DNA of 64,000 bases, taken from positions 28,501 through 92,500 of the forward strand of contig CAUYUJ010016690.1 in assembly GCA_963575745.1 (NCBI GenBank). Reading direction: 5' to 3'. The notes beneath the pieces are model-generated. The model had not been told where the DNA came from. It saw only the letters and a program-made list of their open reading frames with translations, and ran no database searches. The DNA comes from Prorocentrum cordatum. Its lineage: Eukaryota > Sar > Dinophyceae > Prorocentrales > Prorocentraceae. Below, piece after piece: positions 1 to 11,240 of this stretch (its first letter is position 1; each line of letters opens with the position of its first letter). Position numbers and translations under genes: made by a program.

Positions 1-640
1 CCAACACGGCCCCAGACGGGCCCAGCACGGCCCAAGGCACGCTCAAGACGGCCCCAGACGACTCCAAGACGGTCCCAGCAGGGTGCCAACACGGCCACAG
101 ACAGGCCCAGGACGGCCTAAGGAGGCGCCCAGTCGGGGCCTCAAGACGGGCCAAGATGGCTGGCAAGAGAGCCCCAGCTGGCATAAATCGTTGATTTCCC
201 ATTGTTTATTGTTGCAGCCTTTGCGTTTACCGCAATTTCGGCGGTCGGACGCCCCAAGAGGCCCCAGAAAGTCCCAGGAGGGTCCGAGGAAACGCCCAGG
301 AAGGCCCCAAGACGGGCCAAGACGGCCCCAGCACAACCCAAGGCGCGCTGCGACGGCGCAAGACGGCTCCAAGACAGCCCCAAGAGGGTGCCAACGCGGC
401 CCCTGCTGGGCCCAGGACGGCCCAAGGAGGCGCACAGGAGGGGCCCAAGACGACTCGAAGGCGGCCCCCTCACGGCCCCAGACGGCTCCAAGACAGCCCC
501 AAGATAGTGCCAACAAGGACCCCGATGGGCCCAGGACGGCCAACGGACGCGCCCATGAGGGGCCCACGACGAACCAAGACGGCCCCATCACGGCAAACTG
601 CGCCCTCAAGACGGGCCTAGACGGCTCCAAGGCGGCCCTT
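1..640 (+). repeat. P block, copy A: degenerate 11-bp-word array
   Basis: GC-rich array of variants of CCAAGACGGCC/CCAAGAGGCGC with one T-rich core at about 188-240. It is open in several frames on both strands because the word has few stops, and the implied peptides are low-complexity Pro/Arg/Lys/Ala, so I call no gene. It aligns with 10636-11240 and 22634-23238 in the same orientation, with small indels. The window edge truncates its left end. Confidence 0.85.
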
Positions 641-1511
641 TGAGGGAGCCAACGCGGCCCCACACCCTTCGGGCGAACACTTGGGGGGGCTGGGAGCTTG
701 CGACAAGTCTCCCACATTCATTGTCCTGCCCCATTCTGTTCGCCTGGAGGCCTCCTCCAACCCTGTGGGCGAACAAGAGGAAACCCAGCGGGCCGCCAAC
801 CCTGGGGCCCGTGGGCCCCGCGCCGCTTGGGCAGAAGACGAACGCCTGGTCTGACAGGCCAGCTACCGCCCCCCGTTGCCCGATATGCTGTGCCATTCTG
901 TTCCCCCAGGGGCCTTGGCAAACTCTTCGAGCCAACCAGACCGGACCCCTGGGACAGCAGCCAATTGGTATGACCCAGGGACCTCTCCGCACTCTTCGGA
1001 CCACAGACCCTCTGGGCGAGCAGAATGGGACTTGGCGAACAAACCCTCCCGTTGGCGGCGATGCGACTGGATCACACCATCAAGGCGTGCCCGGAGGTGA
1101 TGGCCGACCCAACTGCGGTTTCTGTTCAGATTTTACTGAATTTCAAATTTTCTTGAAGCTCTCTTGGGCCCTCCCTGTAGATCCTTGCGAGCTTCCCCGG
1201 CGTTTTCGGTGGTTTTCCCCGATGGCCTCCCGAGCGCTTCCCCAGGCGCTCCTGAGACGCCTCAGATGGACTTCGACTTCGACGCACATCCCCGAGAGAC
1301 TTCGAAACTGCCCTCAATAGGAGGGGGGTGAACGAGCAGTGCGCCGGGGCCAGGCTGCTGGAGCGCGGCAAGAGCTCGGACACGAAGGCGCGGTCTCGCT
1401 GCCGCCACCCGAGCCGCCGCCGTGTTTGTAGATTTTCGGTACAATCTGCGCCGTTCCTCCCAGAACCATTCCAGAAAGATGTCGTGGACGGAGTCCACTG
1501 GTCAGCCCTAG
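641..1511 (+). repeat. Q block, copy A (hairpin-rich dispersed repeat)
   Basis: Begins at TGAGGGAGCCAACGCGG and contains repeated sub-units built on CATTCTGTTCGCC with its reverse complement GGCGAACAGAATG nearby. It matches 11241-12189 and 23239-24118, but lacks about 82 bp around 1006 relative to those copies. The right end (TCGTGGACGGAGTCCAC) runs into the R block. No coding signal. Confidence 0.85.
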
Positions 1512-2515
1512 TCTCTACTACATTGCAGGGCCCAGTGCGTGCCAGAAGGGCGCAGGCTCCAATGTCTCAAAACCGCCCCGGGCTGGCCCCGGGCCGCCCC
1601 GGGCCGCCCAGGCAGGCTCCAGGACATGTCGGGAGGGCCCCCAGAAGCCCCCAAGGGCGGCTAAAGATGGGCCCAAGACGCCCGAGATTCGCCCCAGGCG
1701 GCCCAAGAGGCGTCCAAGACGCCCGAAGAGGCCTCCCAAGAGGCCTCCCAAGAGGGCCCCGAGCGACAGAAATCGTCGATTTCTATTGTGTTTTTCTATG
1801 TTTTCGGCCTCCTCGCCTCTTCGGCTTCCCGACGCTCCAAGACGGCCCAAGAAGTCCCCCCGACCGCTCCAAGACGGCCGAAGAGGACCCCAAGAGAGCC
1901 CCAAGACGGGCCAGGAGGGCCCCCAGACGGTCCCAAGACGCCCCAGGACGGCCCCAGGACGGCCCAGGAGGCGCCCAAGACGGCCCAAGAGGCACCCAAG
2001 ACGGCCCCAGGAGCGGCCCAAGACGGCCCAAGACAGCCCAAGAGGCGCCGAGGCGGGTCTCAGACGGCCCCAAGACGGCCCAAGAGGCACCCAAGACGGC
2101 CCGAGAGGGCCCTAAGAGCCCCCCCCGGGAGGCCCAAAAGAAGGCCGAAGAGGCTCCGAAACGGCCCCCACGAAGCCTTCAGTGCCTTCAGAATTCCCTC
2201 CAGGAGCGGGGGAGCGGACGAGAGGCGACAGGCATATCGCAGGCAAAAACGCCCCAAGAGATCCCCAAACGGCCCCCACGAAGCCCTAAGTGGCCTCAGA
2301 ATTGCTTCCAGGAGGGGGGGAGCGGACGAGAGGCGACCGGCATATCGAAGGCACAAAAGAACAATGTTGGACGCTCCGAGGGCCTTCGATGTTTCTCCGT
2401 TGGGGAGAGTCGTCGTAGGATCGACGATTGCCGACCGAGGGCAGCGAATCCAGTGGAGGCCCAAGAGGCCCCCAGGAGCCCAAAAGAGATCCCTAAGAGG
2501 TGCCACGGAGCTTAA
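1512..2515 (+). repeat. R block, copy A (11-bp-word array with T-rich core)
   Basis: Starts at TCTCTACTACATTGCAGGGC, a decayed relative of the PPR-module sequence, and continues as a CCAAGACGGCC-type array with one T-rich core carrying the palindrome GAAATCGTCGATTTC near 1768. It matches 21134-22110 closely; similarity stops at about 2512, where unrelated DNA carrying the Helitron-like gene begins. Confidence 0.85.
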
Positions 2516-3200
2516 TTATCCCGGCAAAGCAACCTAACAGCCATGTGTAGGAGCATATCTGGCAGCATTCCCTCAGCCTGCATCAGCCTCAGCCTCAGCA
2601 CGAAGCGACCCAGCTAGAAGGACAAAGCGCTGAATGTACACCGATGTGTTCGACGACTGCGTATGTAATGATGTGACGATATACAGACTGAGCCCTTCGT
2701 GAATGTCTACATGTTTTTCTGACGCCTACAAACGGCGCTGACGTGTGTGAGAAAATTGTCCGCGCAGCAAAAGCCGGCGAAGCGTGCGGGAGCTCGCATG
2801 CTGAGACAGACTACGTCTGCAGACCGCCAGCTGCAAAAGCTTGCGAGCGGCTCTTGGAAGATGTTTACGGAACGGAGCTACGGAGCTCACCGCAGGAACT
2901 CGCATACTGAAAAGGAATGCATCGAAACCGCACGCTGCGAACCCTGCAGGCTGAGAAGCACCGCAGGATGTCGCATGCTGAAAAGCACTTGTACTGCAGA
3001 GCGCTAGCATTCCATCTCGGGCTCGGACCCCCCCGTCCTGATCCAGAACGTGTCCGCGACACGTGCAGGCTCACCGCGCACAGCTGCACACGAGCGCAGG
3101 CTGAGAAGCACCACGCGCATGCAGGCTGAGAAGCACCACGCGAATGCAGACGGACAGACTGAACAGGACCGCCACAACGCAACCTGCATCTCATGACTCC
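2516..3200. other. Spacer downstream of the Rep-helicase gene
   Basis: Less GC-rich than the flanking arrays and holds no credible ORF. From about 2800 it contains short repeats of the 19-bp module GCAGGCTGAGAAGCACCGC (2946-2964, 3096-3114, 3121-3139) and decayed versions such as CGCATGCTGAAAAGCAC. The same module recurs inside the adjacent gene. This is the 3' flank of a minus-strand gene that ends at 3201. Confidence 0.6.
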
Positions 3201-6200
3201 TCAAGCTCGCGCAGGCCATCCCAGTTGCTGTCGGGCCTTCGCGCAAGCGATCTTCGTCGCGGCAATCTTGTCCGTGAAGAGCTCGGCAAAGGCCTTGGCG
3301 ATCTGTTCCGGGGGGCCGGATTCGATGATGTTCCGGTCAGGCAAGCCGTGGCTCAAGAGTTGGTTGAAGCTTCTGGGGCGCGACAGGCTGACGTAGTAGG
3401 CAAGCCAAATGGACTCCTTCTTGAGTCCTGGCGGAAACGTCCAGTGCACGATGAAGCCTGGGTCCGTCGTCTTGCCCTGGACGCCATGCAGAGTCCCCTG
3501 CTTTTTGGGCAGCACGGTCAACTGCGTCCTGGACACCGCGATGGCCGGGCCACCTGTCTTCGCTTTGAACTTCCAGGGGCGCGCCTGCGGGGTGATCGCG
3601 AGCACTCCGCGCAGGTCGGGGCCGGCAGGCTGAGAAGCACTGTTAGCTGTCACCGGCGCGGCCTTCAAGAAAAGTTCATCGCTGTCATCGATCTTGACAT
3701 AGACGGCCTTTGGCATGTAGTAGAGCACGACCACGCCGTCCGAGACAATGGACGGGCGGCCCTCCACCGGAGGCTCCAGAGCGTGCAGCTCTATGCCTAC
3801 CACTTTGCCTGGCGCGCCACGGACATACTTCGGCGGCAAGACGGATTCTGTCAGGATGACCTCCATGCCAACGAAGAGCGGCAGCAGCCCCGGCATTTTT
3901 GCGGTAGCGCCGATGTTGGGCTCCGCGCGCATCTCGTCGTAATCAGGCTTCGCGAGGCGCGCAGCTGGTCTGTCGATTGCTGGGACGTAAAAGAGCAGCT
4001 GGCCAGCATCGTGCGCATCAAGCTTGGCCTGTGCATGCATGGCGTAAGAGACGATGCGCCACTCATAGGCCGACTCGTACCAGCCTCGTGCTGCACGCAA
4101 CCGAGGGCCCCACTGAGGTGGCTGAGCGGCTTGGCTGCTGCTGGCAGCAGGCTGAGCAGCACCGCTAGAGCTAACGACCTCTGTTTTGACGATCGCCTGC
4201 CAGCTCTCGTCAGAGATCTTTTTTCCGCCTGGAGTTCTCATGGCGTGGAGAACCTCGAGTTGCAACGGGTCTGTAAAGCGCTGCATCTGCACGAAATCGA
4301 TGACGTACTCGATGTCGGCGAGCAACTTCCTACCCTGTTGGTGTTCGTAGGATTGGCCCGCGTGAGGCGCCAGCAGGGAAGCGGTGGCGGGGACTGGCGG
4401 CAACTGGTAGAAGTCTCCGCACAAAATCTTCACAGGCATGCGTCCCCACGTCTCCTGCGGGCGCATGTACTTCGCGGGGTCCAGGTTGTAGCGCAACGCC
4501 CTGCCGTAGGTCGTGCGCAGTGCATCTGCATGCAGCAAAGGCCCCGGCACAGCACCCAGCTCATCGATCACGTCGACGCCGAGTGTGCCTGTGAGGCGAT
4601 CCAGCTTTTTCTGCGTCTGTGGCGTCAAGCGCAGCCTGGCTGTCTGCATGGAATCCGACATGAGCAGGCCATTGGAGGAATGCATGGTCCTGCCGCGCGG
4701 GCCGAGGTTGTGTGCGGCGTGGTTGGACTGCGCTTTGCCGAGGTACCCCTGCTCGCCGAAGTAAGTGATGGCCATCGGCTCCACCACTTTGGAGAGGGTG
4801 CGCGTCTTGCCGACACCGCCTCCACCGAGCCAGATCGCTCTGTGGTTGCCTGTCGCGGACGCCACGGGGAGGAGATGCGTTGTCTTGTCTGGTCTGCCGT
4901 CAAAACGTTTCTGCAGAGACAACGCAAACAACGCCACCGCGTCAATCTGCTCCTCCGTGCAGTGGGCATCAGTGACGAGCTTCCACGCAACAGCCGCCGG
5001 GCCCTGCATGGCCAAGAGCTGCGGAACGAGTTCTGGTTGGGCGTCCTCGGCAGCAGGCTGAGGAGCACCGCTGGGGAGCCAGTCGTCCGCAGCATCGGGC
5101 AAGATCTCTCCATCCGGGCTCGCTTGCTTCTTTTGGAGCGCAATGCTTTGCCGCTGTAGGGCGAGCATGTCAGAAAAGGTCTCGTCCAGCCGCGTGCCCT
5201 GATGTTCCCGCGCGCCGCTGCTGGCTGGCAGTGCAAAGCTGGGCTGCAGCATGCCGCTGTACGCTCGGTCGAGGTTCTTCAACTGCTTATCGGCGTAGCT
5301 GAGGCGGCCCTTCTGGTCCAAGCGCTGCAGTTGGTCTTGCTGTAGGGCCAGCTCGGTTGCTCTGACGTGGTCCCGCAGCGGAAACCGGGAGATCTCGGTA
5401 ATCTCGGCGTCCTCCACGTCCTCCTCTACGTCGCTGCCGCCGCCTCCACCCACGTCAACGAGCTCCAGCGGGACTCGCCCCTTGAGCCCTTCGGCATCGC
5501 TCGCGGAGTCTTCATCCGCCTCGAGGTGTGCAGTCGTTGCTGGCCGAGGCTTAACCCGCGCCTCCGCCGCGAGGTCCACGTGCGCCAGCACGTCTCGCGC
5601 CACGTGCGCGCAGAACTCCGCCAGGGTGCACTGTTCCTCGTGCCACCGGCAGTGGTGGTCACTGAAGGCGAGGATGCGCCGTGCCGCCTCCGCTGGCATG
5701 CGCCGCGCCAGCTGGGACCTTGCGAAGTGCGCTAGGCTGAGGGGCACCAGCTCGCCCTCCCCGAGGTTCGCCCGGGGCTCTTTCACCTCGGAGAAGAGGG
5801 TCGCGTCCGCGAGCACGAGCCTCTTGCGGGCAAGGCGGCTCCTGGAGTCTGCGCGCGCTGCCAACACGTGGATCTCCGCGCACCGAAGCCGCCAGGCCCG
5901 CTCGAACGAGTATGGGCGCACGGCGGGGCAGTCGCAGTTCCTCAGCATATGGCTGTACTGAGTAACGCAGCCACAAGAGAGGGGACACTCGCACGCCCAA
6001 GGCGTGAAGAGGAGGGCCTTGAAGAGCGAGTTCTGCTCGGGGTCCTGTGCCCAGGTCGGGCACTGGAAGCCATCGATGGTGGGGACGTGACTCCGCGTCA
6101 ACTGGACCTCCTGCGTGTACCGCGGAGCCAAGACGTAGTGGCTGTCGAAGGCGAAGAATCGCGGTCCAGAAGCTTTGACCCGGCTCGGCTTCAGGACTCG

Positions 6201-8717
6201 CCGGACGTACATCCTGTAGACGTAGTACGGCATGGTCTGCAGTCGAGGGCCTCTGTGGGCGTAGTCGTCGGCCGTGTTCGTGCTGGTGGTGCACACGTGC
6301 ATGTCCTCACACTCCGCACCGCCACCTTGCTCATCACCAGCAGGAGTGTCTCCAGGAGGCTGAGGAGCACCGCTGGTGTCACCTGCTGCGTCCTCCTCCT
6401 CGTTGTCGGCGTCAGGGATCTGGATGCGGACTGCTTGTATTGGCACCTGATCATTATGCGTCTCCCCGCCCGAACCTTCATGGTTTAGCAAGCGTTTGCA
6501 CTGCTGGCAGGCCCACTGTAGTTGTCTCGTGAAGAGCCGCACATTGTGGTGCGACTGGAGGCAGTCGCCGCCTGTGAGGATATGCACGGCCACCTCCGTC
6601 GTGGAGAGCCAGAAGCACCGGTTCGCCATCGACGCCAGGCGGATACAGACCCGCCGAGCGCGGCGAGCGAGATCCTCGCGCGTCCGGCCCCGTTTGGCCA
6701 GCGTCTGGTCCTCGCCATCAGCGCCGCCCTCACTGAGCACCTTCCGGGCTTCCTCCTCCTTCTCGTCCCTCTCCTGCTGCTCCAGACGCTGCATGCCGGT
6801 GAGCATAGACTGGAAGAGCGGCGTCATGGACTCCATCATCTTGCCCTGGTACTTCGTGATGTAGAAGTCCATGGAGAAAGCCTTCTGGAAAGCAGCTTGG
6901 AAGCTCTCCACGACAGATGCATCTGTCGGATGCAAGGAGCCACAACCGTAGAGCCACTTTTTGCGGCCGCCGAGTTGTTTGGATGAGCGCAATGCGATTG
7001 CCGACTCTGGGTTCTTCATGCTGGCCGTTTTCTTGGTAAGCCTTCTGCGCTTGGCCAGCTGAGCTGGGGCGGCCGCAGGCAGCCCGTCCTGGGCAGGCTG
7101 AGGAGCACCACCAGGCTGAAGCACTTTTGCTGCCTCGGCAGACTCGTCAGGCGCGCACATCAAGAACTGGAAATCCACGTTGCACCGGCTGGTCACTTGA
7201 GAGACGTCGTTGCTGGAGCTCCTGAACGGCTGGTCGCGTTTGACCTGGCAGCGGCACCGCTGGTTGCGGTCATCAGAGAAGTCGATGAACGGAGTCCGGA
7301 CCAAAGGCTTGCCGCGCCGACGCACTCGCTTGGTGCGGCCTGCTAGACATAGCTGCTGGATGCGAAAGAACCAGAAGCGGCACGACGGGGTTCTGTTCGA
7401 GCGCAGACTCTCTTTGGCCTCGAGCTTCTTCTTGACGTACTTGACGCACGTCTCGGTGCAGTCGTGCTCGTGGTTGGAGCAGATGTTGCAAAAGAAGTCA
7501 TGGCTAAACGCTACCGCCCAAGCCTCCGCATCTGCGGCAATCTCCTCGACCGAAGCCGGCGAGCCATCGGGCTTGAGGACTTCCTGAATCGCTCCATCCT
7601 CGTTCGTCTGGAAGAGGCTAGCATGGCTGGCTGCCATGGCAGGCTGAGGAGCGCCACCTAGCTGCCCGAAGCTAGTTCGTTGGCGGTAGCTTGGAAACGT
7701 AGACTGAAAGGCTCCTGTGAGCGGGAGGCCCCGGTACGCTGCAGCGCCGATTGCAGGCATCCGGTTCTCTGCGGCTGCCCGCGCTCGCTCCTCCACCAGG
7801 TGCGGCTGCTCCACTGGCGGGCCGAGAGGCACCTCGTCGCGCAGGGTGCCGTCCTCCTCTTCCCCTCCGTCCATGCGGCTCTGTCGTTGCTGCCTGGCTG
7901 TGAAAGGCTCTGGCGCGACGTCAGGAAGCCCCAGCTGCCGTGCGGGCTCGTTGGCAGCTTCGTACTGCACGGTCTCCGCGGTGGAAAGAAGCGCAGTTCG
8001 CAGCTCCCGAGCGGCGGTGCGCAGGCCTCCGACCACTGCCGACCGCAGCCACGCCATCGTAGGCCCGATGACGCTGTGGCCTTTGCCGTGGCCGTGCGTG
8101 AAGCCCCGACCCTGTGCTTCGAAAGGCGCTTGCACATCAGTGGTGCCTGGGGCCACGCACGGCTGCAGAGACGCTGCCACGTCGTCCTCCGTTGTCACCG
8201 CCTGTCGGGCTAGCGTTGTGCGGCCAACAAACAGGCGCTCTAAGCCGATGATGTAGCGGTAGTGAAGCTCCGTCATCAACAGGAAGAACTTGGCCTGCGC
8301 CCGCGGGTCTGCTGCCACTATCTGGTGCATCCGTTCCAGAGAAGGCATGGCCGGAGCTGGACTCCGCAGGTCAGGGCCAGCAGGCTGAGAAGCGCCGCCG
8401 GCTCTGGCCACCGCGCCAACCGCGCCCCCGCGAATGTCTAAGTGGCTCCGCTTTCCGGGCCCTTCGTGGAGTTGGAGGACCAACGGGCTGTACGTGTCTG
8501 CGAAGTTCGGTGTGACGAAGAAGCTGGCCGCGCCGAACTTGAGGTTGTTGCCGTGCCCGTTGAAGCGGAGTGCGGTTTTCCGCCCCTCCGTGCCAGGGAC
8601 ATCGGAAGTGCTAAGTAGCAGCGTCCTGAGGGCAGTCTTGACCTTGGCAGGCATGCCCGGGCGTGAAATGGCGGAGCCGATGCAGTCGGCCGGCTTAGCG
8701 ATGTTTAGCGCCTCCAT
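3201..8717 (-). CDS. Helitron-like Rep / Pif1-type helicase, main exon
   Basis: Main open segment (1,838 codons) of a rolling-circle-transposon replicase. Rep part: an HUH-type histidine cluster THGHGKGH at residues 207-214, preceded by EAQGRG as in Helitron Reps, and a YxxxY pair (Y619, Y623) in [10 protein letters not shown], the expected nicking tyrosines. Helicase part (Pif1/RecD superfamily 1): Walker A GGGGVGKT 1298-1305, Walker B VIDELG 1383-1388, GDFYQLPPV 1434-1442, and a late motif TLHGVQGKT 1742-1750. Linkers between domains carry the recurrent peptide SGAPQPA/GASQPA. The ATG at 8717 is internal to the protein; upstream coding continues in other frames (8718-8926, 9444-10400). The catalytic motifs are intact, but the gene is N-terminally truncated and frameshifted, so activity is doubtful. 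Family assignment is firm; autonomy is inference. Confidence 0.85.
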   Translation of the reverse strand: MEALNIAKPADCIGSAISRPGMPAKVKTALRTLLLSTSDVPGTEGRKTALRFNGHGNNLKFGAASFFVTPNFADTYSPLVLQLHEGPGKRSHLDIRGGAVGAVARAGGASQPAGPDLRSPAPAMPSLERMHQIVAADPRAQAKFFLLMTELHYRYIIGLERLFVGRTTLARQAVTTEDDVAASLQPCVAPGTTDVQAPFEAQGRGFTHGHGKGHSVIGPTMAWLRSAVVGGLRTAARELRTALLSTAETVQYEAANEPARQLGLPDVAPEPFTARQQRQSRMDGGEEEDGTLRDEVPLGPPVEQPHLVEERARAAAENRMPAIGAAAYRGLPLTGAFQSTFPSYRQRTSFGQLGGAPQPAMAASHASLFQTNEDGAIQEVLKPDGSPASVEEIAADAEAWAVAFSHDFFCNICSNHEHDCTETCVKYVKKKLEAKESLRSNRTPSCRFWFFRIQQLCLAGRTKRVRRRGKPLVRTPFIDFSDDRNQRCRCQVKRDQPFRSSSNDVSQVTSRCNVDFQFLMCAPDESAEAAKVLQPGGAPQPAQDGLPAAAPAQLAKRRRLTKKTASMKNPESAIALRSSKQLGGRKKWLYGCGSLHPTDASVVESFQAAFQKAFSMDFYITKYQGKMMESMTPLFQSMLTGMQRLEQQERDEKEEEARKVLSEGGADGEDQTLAKRGRTREDLARRARRVCIRLASMANRCFWLSTTEVAVHILTGGDCLQSHHNVRLFTRQLQWACQQCKRLLNHEGSGGETHNDQVPIQAVRIQIPDADNEEEDAAGDTSGAPQPPGDTPAGDEQGGGAECEDMHVCTTSTNTADDYAHRGPRLQTMPYYVYRMYVRRVLKPSRVKASGPRFFAFDSHYVLAPRYTQEVQLTRSHVPTIDGFQCPTWAQDPEQNSLFKALLFTPWACECPLSCGCVTQYSHMLRNCDCPAVRPYSFERAWRLRCAEIHVLAARADSRSRLARKRLVLADATLFSEVKEPRANLGEGELVPLSLAHFARSQLARRMPAEAARRILAFSDHHCRWHEEQCTLAEFCAHVARDVLAHVDLAAEARVKPRPATTAHLEADEDSASDAEGLKGRVPLELVDVGGGGGSDVEEDVEDAEITEISRFPLRDHVRATELALQQDQLQRLDQKGRLSYADKQLKNLDRAYSGMLQPSFALPASSGAREHQGTRLDETFSDMLALQRQSIALQKKQASPDGEILPDAADDWLPSGAPQPAAEDAQPELVPQLLAMQGPAAVAWKLVTDAHCTEEQIDAVALFALSLQKRFDGRPDKTTHLLPVASATGNHRAIWLGGGGVGKTRTLSKVVEPMAITYFGEQGYLGKAQSNHAAHNLGPRGRTMHSSNGLLMSDSMQTARLRLTPQTQKKLDRLTGTLGVDVIDELGAVPGPLLHADALRTTYGRALRYNLDPAKYMRPQETWGRMPVKILCGDFYQLPPVPATASLLAPHAGQSYEHQQGRKLLADIEYVIDFVQMQRFTDPLQLEVLHAMRTPGGKKISDESWQAIVKTEVVSSSGAAQPAASSSQAAQPPQWGPRLRAARGWYESAYEWRIVSYAMHAQAKLDAHDAGQLLFYVPAIDRPAARLAKPDYDEMRAEPNIGATAKMPGLLPLFVGMEVILTESVLPPKYVRGAPGKVVGIELHALEPPVEGRPSIVSDGVVVLYYMPKAVYVKIDDSDELFLKAAPVTANSASQPAGPDLRGVLAITPQARPWKFKAKTGGPAIAVSRTQLTVLPKKQGTLHGVQGKTTDPGFIVHWTFPPGLKKESIWLAYYVSLSRPRSFNQLLSHGLPDRNIIESGPPEQIAKAFAELFTDKIAATKIACAKARQQLGWPARA

Positions 8718-8926
8718 GAAATCCTCCGCCGACGCCTCTGACAGGGTCTGGAGGTCAGTGCCGAAGCCTTTCCTGAATCGCCGCCCGAGTGCCTTTCAAG
8801 AGCCGCAGCCGGCGGATCACGTCGCCGAAGACGGCAATCAGCTCTGGCGAAGACTGCCTCGTAGGGCTCCTCGTCGGTCGCGAGAGAGTACTCGAGCTCC
8901 TCCAGGTTGATGAGGCGCCGTGCGAC
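8718..8926 (-). pseudogene. Rep-helicase coding segment with two frame shifts
   Basis: Reads VARRLINLEELEYSL from the acceptor side of the intron at 8927, but the frame must change twice (near 8855 and near 8785) before joining the main reading frame through [19 protein letters not shown] at 8717. In the final frame a TGA lies at about 8797. No GT-AG pair that I can see repairs both shifts, so they are either inactivating indels or sequence errors. Confidence 0.6.
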
Positions 8927-9443
8927 CTCGAAGGACGAAGAAACGAGACACTGCTATGAAGACATGTAGGTCCAAACGCAACTTTGCGTTCAACGGATGT
9001 ATGTCCAAACGAGACACTGCTATCAACACATGTAGGTCCAAACGAGACACTGCGATCAACGCATGTACGTCCAAACGGGGCACTGCTATCAACACATGTA
9101 GGTCCAAACGGAACAATGCTATCAATAGATATAGGTCCAAACGAGACACTGCTATCAACATGTGTAGGTCCAAACGAGACACTGCTATCGACACATGTAA
9201 GTCCAAACGAGACAGTGGTATCAGTGGGTGTAGATCCAAACGAGACACTGTTATCAACACATGTAGGTCCAAACGAGACACTGCTATCAACGCACGTAGG
9301 TACAAACAAGACACTGCGATCAATGGATGTAGGCCTCCACGAGACACTGCTATCAACACATGTAGGTCCAAACGACACACTGCTATCAATGGATCGACTC
9401 CACTATCAACACTGGTAGCATAAGTAGTATTCCTGGGGAAGAC
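8927..9443 (-). other. 517-bp intron filled with a 33-bp minisatellite
   Basis: On the minus strand the exon ends ...CTGTTCGAACAG, the intron starts GTCTTCC and ends CCTTCGAG, and the next exon starts GTCGCACGG. Splicing joins LFEQ to VARRL without gap or stop, and 517 nt shifts the frame by exactly the amount needed. The proto-splice signature AG|GTC is present on both sides, as expected when an intron-generating insertion duplicates its target. The interior is about fourteen 33-bp units. Confidence 0.7.
8937..9405 (+). repeat. 33-bp tandem minisatellite, about 14 units
   Basis: Units have the form AGGTCCAAACGAGACACTG + CTATCAACACATGT. The anchor CCAAACG recurs at 8972, 9005, 9038, 9071, 9104 and on at 33-bp steps, with decayed units near 9302 and 9335. 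Because 33 is a multiple of three the array is open on both strands, which produces spurious long ORFs encoding an 11-residue repeat. It lies inside the Rep-helicase intron. Confidence 0.9.
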
Positions 9444-10400
9444 CTGTTCGAACAGCATGGGCCGCTCCCGCTCGAGGTTCGGCGCGCCGTCCCCGAACCA
9501 GAACTCTGTGTAGCACGCCGGCCAAGACCTGCTGTCGAAAGAACTCAAGGGTTTCTGCGTAGGCACCGATAAGGAGTGCGGGCCCACAGCTCTGCACGCG
9601 TCTGCTCCTGCTTGCGCTTTCTCCAGCACCACCTGCGCTCGCTCGTCGAACGAACGAGCAGCACTCTGTACATCGAGAACCATGCTGCGCATCGTATGCC
9701 TGCCGCCCTCGTCGGCAACAGGCTGAAGAGCACCGCTGCTGTCTGCCACTGTCGGTGTCACCTCGTTCTTGGCGATGCGTGCTGCCTGCTCCTGCAGCGC
9801 CACCAGCGTGCCTTGCAGCGCTTGCATCATTCGGACTGGAGCGATGTCATGCACTGGATCCACTGCAACTGTGACCTCTGCCACATTTTCATGCAGGTAG
9901 GCCATGTCAGGCTGTTCTGCTGCTTCTCCGTCTTTGTCTGTCTCTGTCTCCTCGTCAGACTCGTCTCCCGCCTCGTCGTCTCTGCCCACTTCCGGCGCCC
10001 TGGATGCTGGCCCCAACAGACGTACCGGGGCTTTGTCCACACCGCCCACTGGTTGCAGACAGGCTTCGATGTGGTCTGGCACGCCGTCCTCCGGCAACCG
10101 TGTCGGGGCAACATCCTCCCGGACGGATACCTCGGAAAAGGTTGCGCACTGCAGCTTGCGCTCCCTCACGATCTGCATATACTCGCCGCGCTTGACTGTT
10201 GCCCAGTACGCCTTGTGGAGTTTGTGCGCGGCGCCCGAGAAAACGATGTTCAGAGAGTCCACAAGCGCGCCCTGCTCCGGGGGCAGCTCCATGGTCGGGA
10301 TTTGCGCCGTGGGCTGGGCGAAGAGGATAGTGTTGCCCGAGATGCCTTTCTGCTGGACATCCGGGGCGCCCTTGCCGAGGCGGACTTGCTTCCAACAGCA
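9444..10400 (-). CDS. Helitron-like Rep, N-terminal exon (5'-truncated)
   Basis: Minus-strand coding upstream of the minisatellite intron. It contains GNTILFAQPTAQIP and LNIVFSGAAHKLHKAYWATV, resembling the DUF6570-like region found near the N-terminus of Helitron replicases, then an acidic linker, a SGALQPVADE linker, and WPACYTEFWFGDGAPNLERE followed by PMLFEQ at the intron donor. In other Helitron proteins more sequence precedes this region; here it is cut off at about 10400-10411, where the P block (copy B) begins. No start codon can be assigned; ATG at about 10293 is in frame but lies within the conserved stretch. Confidence 0.65.
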
Positions 10401-10404
10401 TCGG

Positions 10405-11240
10405 CCAAGGGAGGGGGACCACGGACCGAAAATCCGAGCCTTCCGCCCCAAGAGGGCGCCAGGAGGCCCAAACAGGCCCCCAAGAGGCCCCAAGGGGCCG
10501 CCAAGAATCCCCCGAAGAGGCCCCAGGAGGCTCCCAAGGAGCCCAAACGAGGCCCCTACAGAGGCCCCAACAGCTTCCAAAATGGCCCCGAAGAGGCCTC
10601 GAGCCCGCCTCCGAGCTTCCTCGCCGCGAGGGTGCCAACACGGCCCCAGACCGGCCCAGGACGGCCCAAGGCGCGCTCAAGACGGCCCAAGACGATTCCA
10701 AGACGGTCCCAGGAGGGTGCGCCCAGGACGGCCCAAGGACGCGCCCGTTCGGGGCCTCAAGACGGGCCAAGATGGCAAGAGAGTCCCAGCTGGCAAAAAT
10801 CGTTAATTTTCCATTGTTTACTGTTACACCCTTTGCGTTTCCCGCCGTTTCGGCGGTCCGATGCACCAAGAGGCCCCAGAAAGTCCCAGGAGGGTCCGAG
10901 GAACCGCCCAGGAAGGCCCCAAGACGGGCCAAGACGGACCCAGCACAACCCAAGGCGCGCTGCGACGGCTCAAGACGGCTCCAAGACAGCCCCAAGAGGG
11001 TGCCAACACGGCCCCTGCTGGGCCCAGGACGGCCCAAGGAGGCGCACAGGAGGGGCCCAAGACGACTCCAAGGCGGCCTCCTCACGGTCCCAGACGGCTC
11101 CAAGACAGCCCCACGAGGACCCCGATGGGCCCAGGACGGCCTACGGACGCGCCCATGAGGGGCCCGCGACGAACCAAGACGGCCCCATCAGGGCAAACGG
11201 CGCCCTCAAGACGGGCCTAGACGGCTCCAAGACGGCCCTT
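10405..11240 (+). repeat. P block, copy B
   Basis: From GGGGGACCACGGACCGAAAA at about 10412 it is nearly identical to 22410-23238. It is an array of CCAAGACGGCC/CCAAGAGGCCC words with a T-rich core at about 10795-10860. The left boundary abuts the truncated Rep gene. Confidence 0.85.

Larger units (their letters stand above)
2946..9736 (+). repeat. Interspersed 19-bp module GCAGGCTGAGRAGCACCGC, 12 sites
   Basis: Sites (plus strand): 2946, 3096, 3121, 3625, 4147, 5053, 6356, 7093, 7639, 8380, 9719, plus a decayed one near 2970. Eight fall in frame in the minus-strand Rep-helicase gene, where they encode S/G-G-A-P/S/A-Q-P-A in linkers between conserved blocks; the others lie in its 3' flank. 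Two sites (3625 and 8380) extend to the same longer peptide [10 protein letters not shown]. The module is not part of Helitron domain cores in general. Confidence 0.8.

Noticed and set aside
1328-2515. 395-codon ORF in copy A
   Set aside because: Same reason: repeat-driven open frame with no conserved domain, and the copies differ by frame-breaking indels.
8937-9405. CRISPR-like array
   Set aside because: The units are contiguous 33-bp repeats without spacers, in a eukaryotic intron.
8838-9423. ORFs of 11-residue repeats on both strands
   Set aside because: They are translations of the 33-bp minisatellite, which is best explained as intron.
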